From Nitrospirota bacterium (GTDB lineage: Bacteria; Nitrospirota; Thermodesulfovibrionia; Thermodesulfovibrionales; JdFR-88), in NCBI GenBank assembly GCA_021813405.1, contig JAKAKS010000051.1, positions 1-64,000 on the forward strand: 64,000 nucleotides of DNA. The letters run 5' to 3'. The notes beneath the pieces were generated by a model. It had not been told where the DNA came from. It saw only the letters and a list, made by a program, of their open reading frames with translations, and made no database searches. The position numbers were made by a program, and so were the translations under genes. Shown here one piece after another: positions 17,854 to 26,759 of this stretch; positions within the stretch are counted from its first letter, which is position 1; each line of letters starts with the position of its first letter.

Positions 17854-19305
17854 ATGGCCGATTTCACTTGTTTTTTTGATCGTGCGCTGGAACTTTATGA
17901 AAAAAGAGAGCTTCCTCAGGCGCTGAAGTACTCCTTTAAAGCCGTAACAAAGGCCCCCCTCAGATGGGCGGCATATGTCCTGATGTTGAAATCCCTTGCA
18001 CGGCTGGTCCTGCCGTCTTACTGCGTACTGGCATTAAAAGCCGCAAAACGGTCTGTCATTAATATCCTGGACTATGCTCATTACCTGCTGCTAAAAAAAG
18101 AACTGGCCGCAATACAGCCGCTGCAGTGCGGCGGTGCACAGAAAATCCTGTTCATAGTCCGGGACATGGGGATAGGCGGCGTTTCCAGGGTGAATCTGGA
18201 TATCATACAGGGAATGGCGGGCGGGCCATTTGAATTTCATGTTGCCGCGGCATCGCCTGTAAACAATGCGTGGTTCAGCCAGTTCAAGGCCTGCTGCCGC
18301 ACTGTTATTGTGCCAAAAAAAGAACTGTCCAGCATCAGGATATGGGGGAAGTATTTCTGCCAAATAGCCAGAAAAATGAATATTCAAACAGTCGCCGTTT
18401 CCAATTCATATGTGGGGTATCAGGTGCTGCCATATTTGAAATCAGAAATCCCGTCCATTAAGGCGGTGGACATTCTGCACATGGAAGGCATGTGGGGCAC
18501 AACAGACTTTTCGGCGTGGATTATACCTTACCTGGACAAACGGGTGCTTATAAGCAACTCGTTGAAGGACCACATGCTTAAGCAATACAAAAAATTCGGC
18601 GCCGCGGACAAATATAGCGGGCGGCTTGAAGTAATTTACAACGGGATAGATACATTAAATTACACCAGTGCCAGATACCGCAAAGGGAAATTCAAAGCGG
18701 AAAACGGCATACCCCAGGACGTAAAATTAATATCGTTTATCGGCCGGTTTTCACAGCAGAAACTTCCCCAGCTTTTTGTTGATATAGCAAACGGGGTACT
18801 CAAGCAAATGCCCGCCCAGGGGCTGAAATTCGTTATGGCCGGTGACGGCGAACTGATGGGAGATGTTAAAAAAGACATAAAAATGTACGGCCTGGAAAAA
18901 TATTTTTCCCTGACAGGCGCTCTGCAGGCAGACAAAGTGGCGGAGCTCCTTGCTGATACTTATCTTTTGCTGATTTCTTCATTGAACGAAGGCATGCCCC
19001 TTGTAATGTTCGAAGCGATGCTGATGGGGGTTCCGGTTATCAGCGCCCCCGTGGGCGCGATTGCCGAAGTGATTGAAGACGGTGCCAACGGCCGGCTGGT
19101 CTGCCAGCGTGAAAACGCCAGCACATATGTTAAAGCAGTGGACGATTTTATTTCTGGCAGACTGGACTACGATGAGATATCCAATAAGGCACGCCGTACA
19201 ATATCGGAGCGCTATTCCATTAAAAAAATGATACATGGTTATACTGAAATATTTCAGGGACTGCATTCGCCCGTTATTGTAAAAGGACGCCGGCCGGCAG
19301 CTTAG
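17854..19305 (+). CDS. Glycosyltransferase family 4 with helical N-terminal extension
   Basis: GT-B glycosyltransferase of 483 residues. The catalytic part starts near residue 95 (KILFIVRDMGIGGVSRVNLD) and contains FIGRFSQQKLPQLFVDIA and the E-x7-E motif around NEGMPLVMFEAMLMGVPVIS. The first ~90 residues are alpha-helical and TPR-like (LELYEKRELPQALKYSFKAV), an addition not found in minimal GT4 enzymes that may mediate protein contact. Donor and acceptor are unknown. It follows wzt closely. Confidence 0.88.
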   Translation: MADFTCFFDRALELYEKRELPQALKYSFKAVTKAPLRWAAYVLMLKSLARLVLPSYCVLALKAAKRSVINILDYAHYLLLKKELAAIQPLQCGGAQKILFIVRDMGIGGVSRVNLDIIQGMAGGPFEFHVAAASPVNNAWFSQFKACCRTVIVPKKELSSIRIWGKYFCQIARKMNIQTVAVSNSYVGYQVLPYLKSEIPSIKAVDILHMEGMWGTTDFSAWIIPYLDKRVLISNSLKDHMLKQYKKFGAADKYSGRLEVIYNGIDTLNYTSARYRKGKFKAENGIPQDVKLISFIGRFSQQKLPQLFVDIANGVLKQMPAQGLKFVMAGDGELMGDVKKDIKMYGLEKYFSLTGALQADKVAELLADTYLLLISSLNEGMPLVMFEAMLMGVPVISAPVGAIAEVIEDGANGRLVCQRENASTYVKAVDDFISGRLDYDEISNKARRTISERYSIKKMIHGYTEIFQGLHSPVIVKGRRPAA

Positions 19306-19311
19306 TAAGCC

Positions 19312-20283
19312 ATGGCAAAAAACCCGCTGGTCTCCATAATAATTTGCACCCATAACAGGGCAAAACTGCTCAGGGATGCGGTTGCAGGATCGATTGCTCA
19401 GCGTTACAGCCCTGCGGAAATCGTGGTGATAGATGACGGGTCCGCCGACAACACAAGCGAAGTTGCCGCAGAGTTCGGGAACCATGTCACGTACTTCCGC
19501 AGGGAGAAAAAAAGCATGGAATCCGCTATCAATCTGGCATGCAAGGAATTAGCCAATGGCGAATTCATAGCCATAAATGATGATGACGACCTGATGCATC
19601 CTGACCGCATTACCATACTTTATGATGCACTGAGCCGTTATCCGCAGGCAGTACTTGCCATAGGCGAGGCTGAGATGCTGGATGCGGAAGGCAACAGGAC
19701 CGGTTTCAGGACTACCTTGTCCATGAACGGGATAAAAAGCGGCCCTGTTTTGATAGAAAACGGCTACAAGGCAATATTATGGCCGCGTATTTCACCCACT
19801 ACGTGCGCCACATTGTTCAGAAAACGCGACGGGGAGCGCGCAGGGTGGTATGACGAGAGGTTCACAAGGTGCGGCGATACGGATTTCTTTGGCAGGCTGG
19901 CGCTGCTCGGGCCAGTCGTCTACGTCCCCAGGACTGTGGCCTATTACCGAAAAGGCCACCAGTCGAAATGGAGCAACAACGATATCAACAATATGGTTTG
20001 CGAATACAATAACATCCTACTCTTTGAAAAACACCTTGGTCTTGCAAACGGAAACAGGGAGATGAAAAAAAGGTTGCAGGAAAGGATGCTCCATTCAATG
20101 AAGCGGCTTGCGTTCCTGGAGCAAAAAACGGGCGGCATGCCGGAGGATATCCGGCGCGACCGGTTAATAACAGCCATATCCGTACTTAACGCAAGCGGGC
20201 GCATTGCCTATCAGATATACAAGGGTTTGAAACTGCCGGTAAGAAGCATCCTGAAAAAGGCATTCTGGCAGTTGTCTGCGTAA
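19312..20283 (+). CDS. Glycosyltransferase family 2
   Basis: GT-A fold inverting transferase of 323 residues. N-terminal signature VSIIICTHNRAKLLRDAV, nucleotide-binding DDGS and the metal-binding acidic cluster NDDDDLMHPDR. A second conserved segment is DERFTRCGDTDFFGRLALLG. The C-terminal ~90 residues are helical and probably membrane-associated. It starts six bases after the preceding GT4. Confidence 0.9.
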   Translation: MAKNPLVSIIICTHNRAKLLRDAVAGSIAQRYSPAEIVVIDDGSADNTSEVAAEFGNHVTYFRREKKSMESAINLACKELANGEFIAINDDDDLMHPDRITILYDALSRYPQAVLAIGEAEMLDAEGNRTGFRTTLSMNGIKSGPVLIENGYKAILWPRISPTTCATLFRKRDGERAGWYDERFTRCGDTDFFGRLALLGPVVYVPRTVAYYRKGHQSKWSNNDINNMVCEYNNILLFEKHLGLANGNREMKKRLQERMLHSMKRLAFLEQKTGGMPEDIRRDRLITAISVLNASGRIAYQIYKGLKLPVRSILKKAFWQLSA

Positions 20284-20333
20284 AAAATTACCGGAAAAAT
20301 TTTTCACAATTTATTGGATTAACTAAGGTCCCG

Positions 20334-22100
20334 GTGTTTCTAACCTATATTTGGCAATCCAGAGGGCTTTCCGGCATGGACGCGCAGGCCAGATTTTCAT
20401 CCGCCCTGCTGAAACAGCTTGAAACCTGCAAGGAGGCATTCGGGCAGCCCCCGTCGCTGAAATTAAAGCGGCTTGGAAATACCTTTATCGGCCAGATCCA
20501 TTACGAACCTGGCGTCCTTGGGTGGGACCCCTGGATGGACTTTGGAGACACCGGGATAACATGGGATGGGGTATGCGAAGATTTCCTTGGCAAAAAAACG
20601 GACGCCCGCGAAGCACTGAAAATCATAAATATTCTGGATTCGCAACCTGAAAAAATCAGCGCCTGGGAAGGCATGTTTGCTGTTGCCGCATGGCATGAAA
20701 ACAGGGTAATTATCGCCACCGCAGCGGCCGCGTGCCCTACACTATGGCATACGGAGGGCAAACACGGCTGGGCCTGGGGCCCGAAGGCAGGGCCTTTGCT
20801 TGAATTTACGGGGCAGCAGCCGCTTCCTGATAAAGCTTCACTTAATCTGTTTCTTAATTACGGATATTTCCTTGGAGGCCATTCACCTTTCAGAAACGTA
20901 TCCAGATTAGACAGCAGGCTGAAGATCGTTTTGGAAAATGGTGAGAAACCGAGGACTCAATCGTATATATCTGTAGGGGAACTATTGGAAGGAGCCCCGG
21001 AAGGCGCCTGGGACAAGAAAGTTTCGGAAGCTGCCGGCATTATAGTGCGCCGGGTGGAGGCCCAGCTGAAGCACAGCGACTCACCTGTTGTTCTGCTGAC
21101 AGGAGGAAGGGAAAGCAGGTCAATTGTTGCAGCAGCCGGGAAAACAGGCCTGCCATTTGCCACCACAACCGGCGGACCTGAAAATTCTGAAGACGTAAAG
21201 CTGGCATCACAGGTGGCAAAGACCCTGAAGATAGGGCACGGGCTAAGTGGCGGCAGTGCTGAAATGGACCTGATTTGCCGGACTACGGAACGGCTGAAAT
21301 TATGGGCACGGGTAAGCGAGGGCGTGTTGCCGTTGAATTACTGCCTGCATTTAACGGACTACCTGGCCTCCAGGCTGCCATACCCAGGCAGGCGCAGGCC
21401 GGTTTTGCACGGGTCACAACCCGGAATCGGCCGCGGCCTTATGTACAGGGACATTGAAGGCAGGAAGCTGCAATCCATGACATTGCGCGAAGCGCGCAAT
21501 GTTCTTGTCCAGAAAAATCCTTATTTGAAACCCGAACCCGAGGCCGATAACCAGTTGCAGGCAGTTTTTGCGCAGGTTGACAGCGCCTGCGAGGGCATGG
21601 ATGTTACTGCTGACCAGTGGCTGGATCTCTTTTACATTATGAAGAAAAGCCAGATATGGGGGCTGGATGTGCAATCGATGTATGCCCCAGTCCGGTGGGC
21701 CTGGATGCCCCTTTATGACAAACAGGTAATGCGATTGGGCTGGAAATTCACTACGGAGCAAAAAAAATCCGACCGGTTCTTCCTTGAAATCGCCGAGCAT
21801 ATCCAGCCCTCATTGAAAGGAATCATGTGCACAGGGCGCGATCCGGTTAGGGTTAAGCTGGCAGACCGCATCAAGGGCCGGGTTACTAATATGATCTCAG
21901 GTGCGCACAAAAAAGAGATAAACAGAACAGATGGCGGTATCCGGAACCTCTGGAATAATGCCCTGCTTGGCCGCAATGAAAATATGTGGCAGGAATTCAT
22001 TGACAGAAAAGATATTCTGAAACTAATTAATATATCTCCCCAGAACGCATTGTTGTGGCGCCTTGTTACAGTCGATTTCCTTGCAGAGTCATTCTTTTAA
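20334..22100 (+). CDS. Asparagine-synthetase-family protein lacking the glutaminase cysteine
   Basis: 588 residues from a GTG start with AAGG upstream. The N-terminal half resembles the Ntn glutaminase fold of class-B asparagine synthetases (WEGMFAVAAW, LFLNYGYFLGG) but has no Cys at position 2, so glutamine hydrolysis is unlikely. The C-terminal half has a variant PP-loop, LLTGGRESRS, in place of SGGVDSS, so it may still bind ATP and activate a carboxylate, as beta-lactam synthetases do. In polysaccharide loci such proteins are thought to amidate or conjugate uronic or amino acids; that role here is inference. Compare 38353-40008 and the canonical 32256-34172. Confidence 0.82.
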   Translation: MFLTYIWQSRGLSGMDAQARFSSALLKQLETCKEAFGQPPSLKLKRLGNTFIGQIHYEPGVLGWDPWMDFGDTGITWDGVCEDFLGKKTDAREALKIINILDSQPEKISAWEGMFAVAAWHENRVIIATAAAACPTLWHTEGKHGWAWGPKAGPLLEFTGQQPLPDKASLNLFLNYGYFLGGHSPFRNVSRLDSRLKIVLENGEKPRTQSYISVGELLEGAPEGAWDKKVSEAAGIIVRRVEAQLKHSDSPVVLLTGGRESRSIVAAAGKTGLPFATTTGGPENSEDVKLASQVAKTLKIGHGLSGGSAEMDLICRTTERLKLWARVSEGVLPLNYCLHLTDYLASRLPYPGRRRPVLHGSQPGIGRGLMYRDIEGRKLQSMTLREARNVLVQKNPYLKPEPEADNQLQAVFAQVDSACEGMDVTADQWLDLFYIMKKSQIWGLDVQSMYAPVRWAWMPLYDKQVMRLGWKFTTEQKKSDRFFLEIAEHIQPSLKGIMCTGRDPVRVKLADRIKGRVTNMISGAHKKEINRTDGGIRNLWNNALLGRNENMWQEFIDRKDILKLINISPQNALLWRLVTVDFLAESFF

Positions 22101-22127
22101 AACAGCCGGGGCTTATAAAATTACCTA

Positions 22128-22901
22128 ATGAAAATCTCCGCATTGATAAACAAACTGGCCGAGGCAAGATCAAAGCTGCAAAACCGGTATGCAAATTTAA
22201 TTGCTGAAAACCTGGAAAAAAGAATTCCCCGGGCCGCAGGGCTTTCAATTTCGTTTGATGATGCATATGTTGACGAATGGTTTTCAATAAGGCCGGTTTT
22301 TGACAGATATAAAGTAAAAGCCACTTTCTTTGTAAGCAATTTTGACCTGCTGACGGACGATAAAATCGAAAAGCTGAAAATATTGCGAAGCGACGGGCAC
22401 GAAATAGCGTTTCACGGTTTGCGCCACCTTAACGCCAATAAGTTTGCCGCTGAAAATTCGGTGAGTGAATACCTGGCAGCAGAGATTTTACCTGGCATAA
22501 AAACTATGGTGAGCAGGGGGTTTGCTCCAATAACTTTCTCCTACCCTTATGGCTGCCGCTCGGCCAGGCTGGATTGGGCCCTTTTACAATACTTCAGCCA
22601 TGTAAGAGGGGTTGCCAATGCAAACAATGGCAAAAACCTTTGCGATCAAAAAAGTATTTTTTATAAAAGCTCATCAGGTCTGTTGTTTGGGGCAGGGATA
22701 GACAATATTTATAAAACCAGCATTCAGGCAGTGCAGGATGCACTGAAAAAAGCGGCGGCTCAGAACAGTGTGCTGCTGCTTTTTGCCCACAGGACGTCCA
22801 GCGAAGAAGGCAATTACTGCACGCCAGCGGCCAAATTAGATGCCATTTTCAAGAGCGTGTCAGAGATGGATTTAAAATTTTACAGGATTAAGGACCTTTA
22901 A
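22128..22901 (+). CDS. Polysaccharide deacetylase family protein (NodB-like)
   Basis: 257-residue carbohydrate esterase 4-type protein. Motif 1, SISFDDAYVDEW, carries the catalytic and metal Asp; motif 2, HEIAFHGLRHLNAN, carries the metal histidines; later FSYPYGCRS corresponds to the R/P-rich motif. No signal peptide, so it probably acts on a cytoplasmic or lipid-linked intermediate. It sits between an asparagine-synthetase-like gene and a radical-SAM gene. Confidence 0.85.
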   Translation: MKISALINKLAEARSKLQNRYANLIAENLEKRIPRAAGLSISFDDAYVDEWFSIRPVFDRYKVKATFFVSNFDLLTDDKIEKLKILRSDGHEIAFHGLRHLNANKFAAENSVSEYLAAEILPGIKTMVSRGFAPITFSYPYGCRSARLDWALLQYFSHVRGVANANNGKNLCDQKSIFYKSSSGLLFGAGIDNIYKTSIQAVQDALKKAAAQNSVLLLFAHRTSSEEGNYCTPAAKLDAIFKSVSEMDLKFYRIKDL

Positions 22902-22910
22902 GGAGCCATT

Positions 22911-24416
22911 ATGAAAATCATGTTCATTTATTCGGCCGGCGACGGCTTCGAATCTTCAGGGTTGCTGCGGTCCTGGGCGAAAATGCAGTTCGGCATTTCG
23001 TACATATCATCAATGTTAAAATCGCGCGGCCATAATACAGGCCTTATTGTCCTGTCCAGCAGCCAGCCATTAAACGAAAGGCTGATCAGACAGCATATGG
23101 ATGAATTCGGTCCCGATGTGGTCTGTTTTACCGCCGTTTTTTCCCAATACTCCTTCATTGAGAAAGCAGCCGCGTTCTGCAAAAAAAACTGGCCCGGCAA
23201 GTTCTACGTTGTAGGCGGCGTGCACGCAACCCTTAATCCTCATCAGGTTATAAACGGCCCCTTCGACGCTCTTTGCGTAGGCGAAGGGGAATATCCGGTA
23301 CTTGAATTATGCGAACATCTGAAGGAAAACAGAAAACCGCACGAAATCCAAAATCTCTGGCTCAGGACAGGTGATAAAATTCTCCAGAATGGCACGCGGG
23401 ATTTCATTCAGGACCTGAATGCCCTGCCCTTTGCGGACCGGCAGATGTGGGCGACCTGGATAAAGCAGGATGCGTCGGACGAAATTACATTGCTTGCCGG
23501 CCGCGGATGCCCACATGGCTGCACTTATTGCTCCAACCATTCCATCCGGAAAACAGCAAAAGGCAGATATGTCAGGATGAGGTCCCCGGAAAATATAGTC
23601 CGTGAAATAGAATTGATATATGCCAACTACCCGCAACGCAGGATTTACCTGGAAGCGGAATGCATCGCCCTCGATAAAAAATGGGCCTTTGATCTTTGCT
23701 GTAAACTGGCGGAATTCAACGCTTCCGTTAATAACGAAATAACCTTTGGATGCAATTTCAGGGTATCTGGCAATTCGGTTGATGAGGACCTGTTTGCCGC
23801 GTTTGAAAAGGCCAATATCCGGAAGATAAACATCGGCCTTGAATCAGGCAGCGAACGGGTACGGCGCGAAGTGCTAAAGCGCAATTACTCCAATGACGAT
23901 TTCCTGCGCGCTGCATCCATGGCCCGCCGCCACGCAATGGCGGTGAATGTTTACAATCTTATCGGCATACCCGGGGAAACCATGGACGACCACATGGAGA
24001 CGGTGCGCGTCAACCGCCTCTGCCAGCCAGACAATCTTTGCACCAGCATATTTTATCCGTATCCCGGCACCGAACTCCACAAAGTCTGCCTGGAGCGCGG
24101 GCTCATAAGTGAAACCGTAAATACCTCACAGGAACGCCGCACGGCCGTTCTTGACCTGCCCGGGTTCTCAAGCGCCCAGATACAAAAGGCATACAGGCTT
24201 TTTGAAAAACGTGTATATAAAGGAAGATTCCCGTGGTGGAAAGATCTGCTCCGGTCTGTCTATGGCTGGATGCCGCTTGGGGCAAGGTCCGCATCCAGCC
24301 GGGCAATGGCAAGGGTACCAGTTGCAAGGGCCTTGCGGGCAAGCCTCAAGCAACAGTTATTCGGGGCGGGCAAAACGCCATTAGCTGCAAACCATACGGA
24401 GATACGTTTCAAATGA
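22911..24416 (+). CDS. Cobalamin-binding radical SAM protein
   Basis: 501 residues. The N-terminal B12-binding-like domain (about 1-150) includes FGPDVVCFTAVFSQYSF and VVGGVHATLNP; the radical SAM domain follows with the CxxxCxxC cluster motif in GRGCPHGCTYCSNHS and a GxESGSERV segment. Such enzymes perform methylations, ring changes or C-C bond chemistry; a role in modifying a sugar or lipid of this locus is inference. It overlaps the following aminotransferase by ATGA, suggesting the two act together. Confidence 0.9.
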   Translation: MKIMFIYSAGDGFESSGLLRSWAKMQFGISYISSMLKSRGHNTGLIVLSSSQPLNERLIRQHMDEFGPDVVCFTAVFSQYSFIEKAAAFCKKNWPGKFYVVGGVHATLNPHQVINGPFDALCVGEGEYPVLELCEHLKENRKPHEIQNLWLRTGDKILQNGTRDFIQDLNALPFADRQMWATWIKQDASDEITLLAGRGCPHGCTYCSNHSIRKTAKGRYVRMRSPENIVREIELIYANYPQRRIYLEAECIALDKKWAFDLCCKLAEFNASVNNEITFGCNFRVSGNSVDEDLFAAFEKANIRKINIGLESGSERVRREVLKRNYSNDDFLRAASMARRHAMAVNVYNLIGIPGETMDDHMETVRVNRLCQPDNLCTSIFYPYPGTELHKVCLERGLISETVNTSQERRTAVLDLPGFSSAQIQKAYRLFEKRVYKGRFPWWKDLLRSVYGWMPLGARSASSRAMARVPVARALRASLKQQLFGAGKTPLAANHTEIRFK

Positions 24417-25786
24417 TAGTCAGGATCCGGCCACCGCTGGATATAGAAAAAATGACCAGAGTATTAGCCCATGCCCCAGGCCAGGAGGCCATAACGGAAT
24501 TCGAGAATACGTTTGCAGACCGGGTTGGCGCATGCGGCGCGATTGCGGTGGACAGGGGACGCGCCGCACTATTGATGGCATTGAAAATACTGAACATAAA
24601 ACCCGGTGACGAGGTAATAGTACAGTCCTTCATCTTCCATGCCGTCATCGATGCGATACTTGAAACCGGCGCCAAACCTGTCCTTGCGGACAGCCGCCTT
24701 GAAGACTTCAATATCGATCCGGAGTCAATTGAAAGCATGATAACTGCAAAGACAAAGGCGGTAATAGCCACTCACCTTGGCATGCCATGTGATATGGACG
24801 AAATAAGCTGGATAGCCCACAAGCACAATTGCGTCCTTATAGAAAATTGCGCTCACACACTGGGGGCGGAATACAACAAAGCGCCTGTGGGGCGGTTCGG
24901 CAACATGTCATTCTACAGCTTTGACGTGGACAAGCCGGTGTCCACAGGGGATGGTGGCATGCTCCTTATTAATGATCCAGGCCTTTTAAAAAGGGCGCAA
25001 AGCATTCGCGAGAGTTATCGCAAGGTCCCATTGGAAAAGGAAGAGGAGATCGTGTACGGGCTTTTGCTGCATTATCTTGCAACCAGCGAGGACTTTTACC
25101 CCAGGAACGGTTTTTTGCCCGTTGATTATGGCAAGCAGGCGGTAAAAAAGGACAAATTCCTTCAGTCCATGATAAAAGAGGCTGTCCGCGGAGATTGCAA
25201 AACCCAATTCCGGAAATGCATATGGCCGTATATGCAAAAAAAACAGATGTGCGGCGAGAGCAAATCCTGCGAAGCAGGTATTTTTAAGAGGCTCACTGCC
25301 CGCGCACGCATGTTTATTGGGAAACCGAGGATACCCAGGATAGATCATCCTTATCTCTTGATGAACTCATTAAGAAGTTCCGTGGGGGCTGAATGCCAGA
25401 AGGATTACGGGCTATATAAGGCACGGCGTGACCAGAACGCCCAATATTATTCCGATCATCTTAAAACGTCTGCTTTTAAAAACCCGGTGATTTCAAACGG
25501 CAAGAAACCAGCATTCATCAGGTATTGTGTTCTTAATGAGTCTGGATATGCCAATTCTAAAATAAAGGCCACAGCGCTGTCAGAAGGCTTTGAACTTGGC
25601 ATTTTCAACTGGAGCGCGCCGGTCCACTTGTGTTATCCCTATAACAAGTTACTGAATTTCGACCGTTTTAGATTGCAAAAAAGCGAGCATCTTGGGAAGA
25701 AACTTTTCAGTCTGCCAATTCATCCGTATATCAGCCATGAATCGCTGGAAAAAATAACGGCTTTCATGAACCGTTTTGCCAACTGA
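24413..25786 (+). CDS. DegT/DnrJ/EryC1-family aminotransferase
   Basis: PLP-dependent sugar aminotransferase fold. The track start at 24233 lies inside the upstream gene; the ATG at 24413 overlaps its stop and begins MIVRIRPPLDIEKM, giving 457 residues. Motifs: DRGRAALLMALKIL, GDEVIVQSF, DEISWIAHKHNCVLIENCAH, and the probable PLP lysine in FDVDKPVSTGDGG. A ~100-residue segment between GDGG and the next conserved block is longer than usual. It probably aminates a keto-sugar nucleotide; the substrate is unknown. Confidence 0.86.
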   Translation: MIVRIRPPLDIEKMTRVLAHAPGQEAITEFENTFADRVGACGAIAVDRGRAALLMALKILNIKPGDEVIVQSFIFHAVIDAILETGAKPVLADSRLEDFNIDPESIESMITAKTKAVIATHLGMPCDMDEISWIAHKHNCVLIENCAHTLGAEYNKAPVGRFGNMSFYSFDVDKPVSTGDGGMLLINDPGLLKRAQSIRESYRKVPLEKEEEIVYGLLLHYLATSEDFYPRNGFLPVDYGKQAVKKDKFLQSMIKEAVRGDCKTQFRKCIWPYMQKKQMCGESKSCEAGIFKRLTARARMFIGKPRIPRIDHPYLLMNSLRSSVGAECQKDYGLYKARRDQNAQYYSDHLKTSAFKNPVISNGKKPAFIRYCVLNESGYANSKIKATALSEGFELGIFNWSAPVHLCYPYNKLLNFDRFRLQKSEHLGKKLFSLPIHPYISHESLEKITAFMNRFAN

Positions 25787-25795
25787 AAATAAATA

Positions 25796-26749
25796 ATGAA
25801 TAAATTTGCGGGTAACAATTGCGTGCCAATGGTAAACTCGCTTTTCCAGCAACAGTGGTGGCTGGAAGCAGTTGCTTCGGGGCGCTGGGCCGACATCATT
25901 ATAAAAAAGGGTGAAGAACCACTTCTCCGGTTCCCATATGTCATAGAAAAGAAAAACGGCTTCACCGGGCTGACCATGCCGTTAATTACACAAACACTTG
26001 GCCCGTGGCTGAAGCCCATGCAGGGCCGGCAGTCCAGCCAGCTTTCCCTTCAAAAAGAGCTGATGACCGAATTGATAGACCGCCTGCCGCCGCATGATTT
26101 TTTTTATCAGCGGTTCCACTATTCCATATTGAACTGGCTCCCTTTCTACTGGAAAGGCTTTAATCAGACTACGCGATATACATACATTCTTGATGACCTC
26201 TCAAATATCGATAATATCTGGGCAGGCATGAAGCCCAATATACGCAACAAAATCCGGAAGGCCGAAAGGGCCGGAATAGAAGTTTCTGATACCGATGATA
26301 TCGAAACTTTCCTGGACCTTTGCGAACTGACTTTTAAGAGGCAGGGCATGTTGATGCCTTTTACAAGGGATTTCGTGCGGAGACTGGATAACGCATGCGC
26401 CATCAGGGGCGCAAGGAAAATTTACATCACTCGCGACAAGACGGGCCGCCCCCAGACCGGCCTTTTTTGCGTATTCGACGCAAACTCGATGTATAACCTG
26501 ATGCAAGGCGGTGACCCCGAACTGCGTGGAAGCGGCGCCAATGCTCTGGCAATGTGGGAATCGATAAAATTTGCTTCAACAGTCACAAGAATTTACGATT
26601 TTGAAGGCTCCATGATAGAGCCAATAGAAGAGTTTTTCCGCAGCTTCGGCTGTATTCAGAAGCCCTACTTCGAAATCTCCAAAACAAACAGCCGCTTGAT
26701 GCAGATCGGCAGCCAGGCAAAAGGTTTATTAAAACTTTTTTTAAGGTAA
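25796..26749 (+). CDS. FemAB-related GNAT acyl/aminoacyltransferase-like protein
   Basis: 317 residues of the FemAB/GNAT superfamily. Typical segments are WAGMKPNIRNKIRKAERAG, the central hydrophobic strand TGLFCVFDANSMYNLMQGG, and YDFEGSMIEPIEEFFRSFG near the C-terminus. Family members transfer aminoacyl groups (FemX) or act in exopolysaccharide loci of exosortase bacteria. It is cytoplasmic with no signal peptide, and closely related in layout to 36545-37510. Confidence 0.87.
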   Translation: MNKFAGNNCVPMVNSLFQQQWWLEAVASGRWADIIIKKGEEPLLRFPYVIEKKNGFTGLTMPLITQTLGPWLKPMQGRQSSQLSLQKELMTELIDRLPPHDFFYQRFHYSILNWLPFYWKGFNQTTRYTYILDDLSNIDNIWAGMKPNIRNKIRKAERAGIEVSDTDDIETFLDLCELTFKRQGMLMPFTRDFVRRLDNACAIRGARKIYITRDKTGRPQTGLFCVFDANSMYNLMQGGDPELRGSGANALAMWESIKFASTVTRIYDFEGSMIEPIEEFFRSFGCIQKPYFEISKTNSRLMQIGSQAKGLLKLFLR

Positions 26750-26759
26750 TTTTTTCCAA

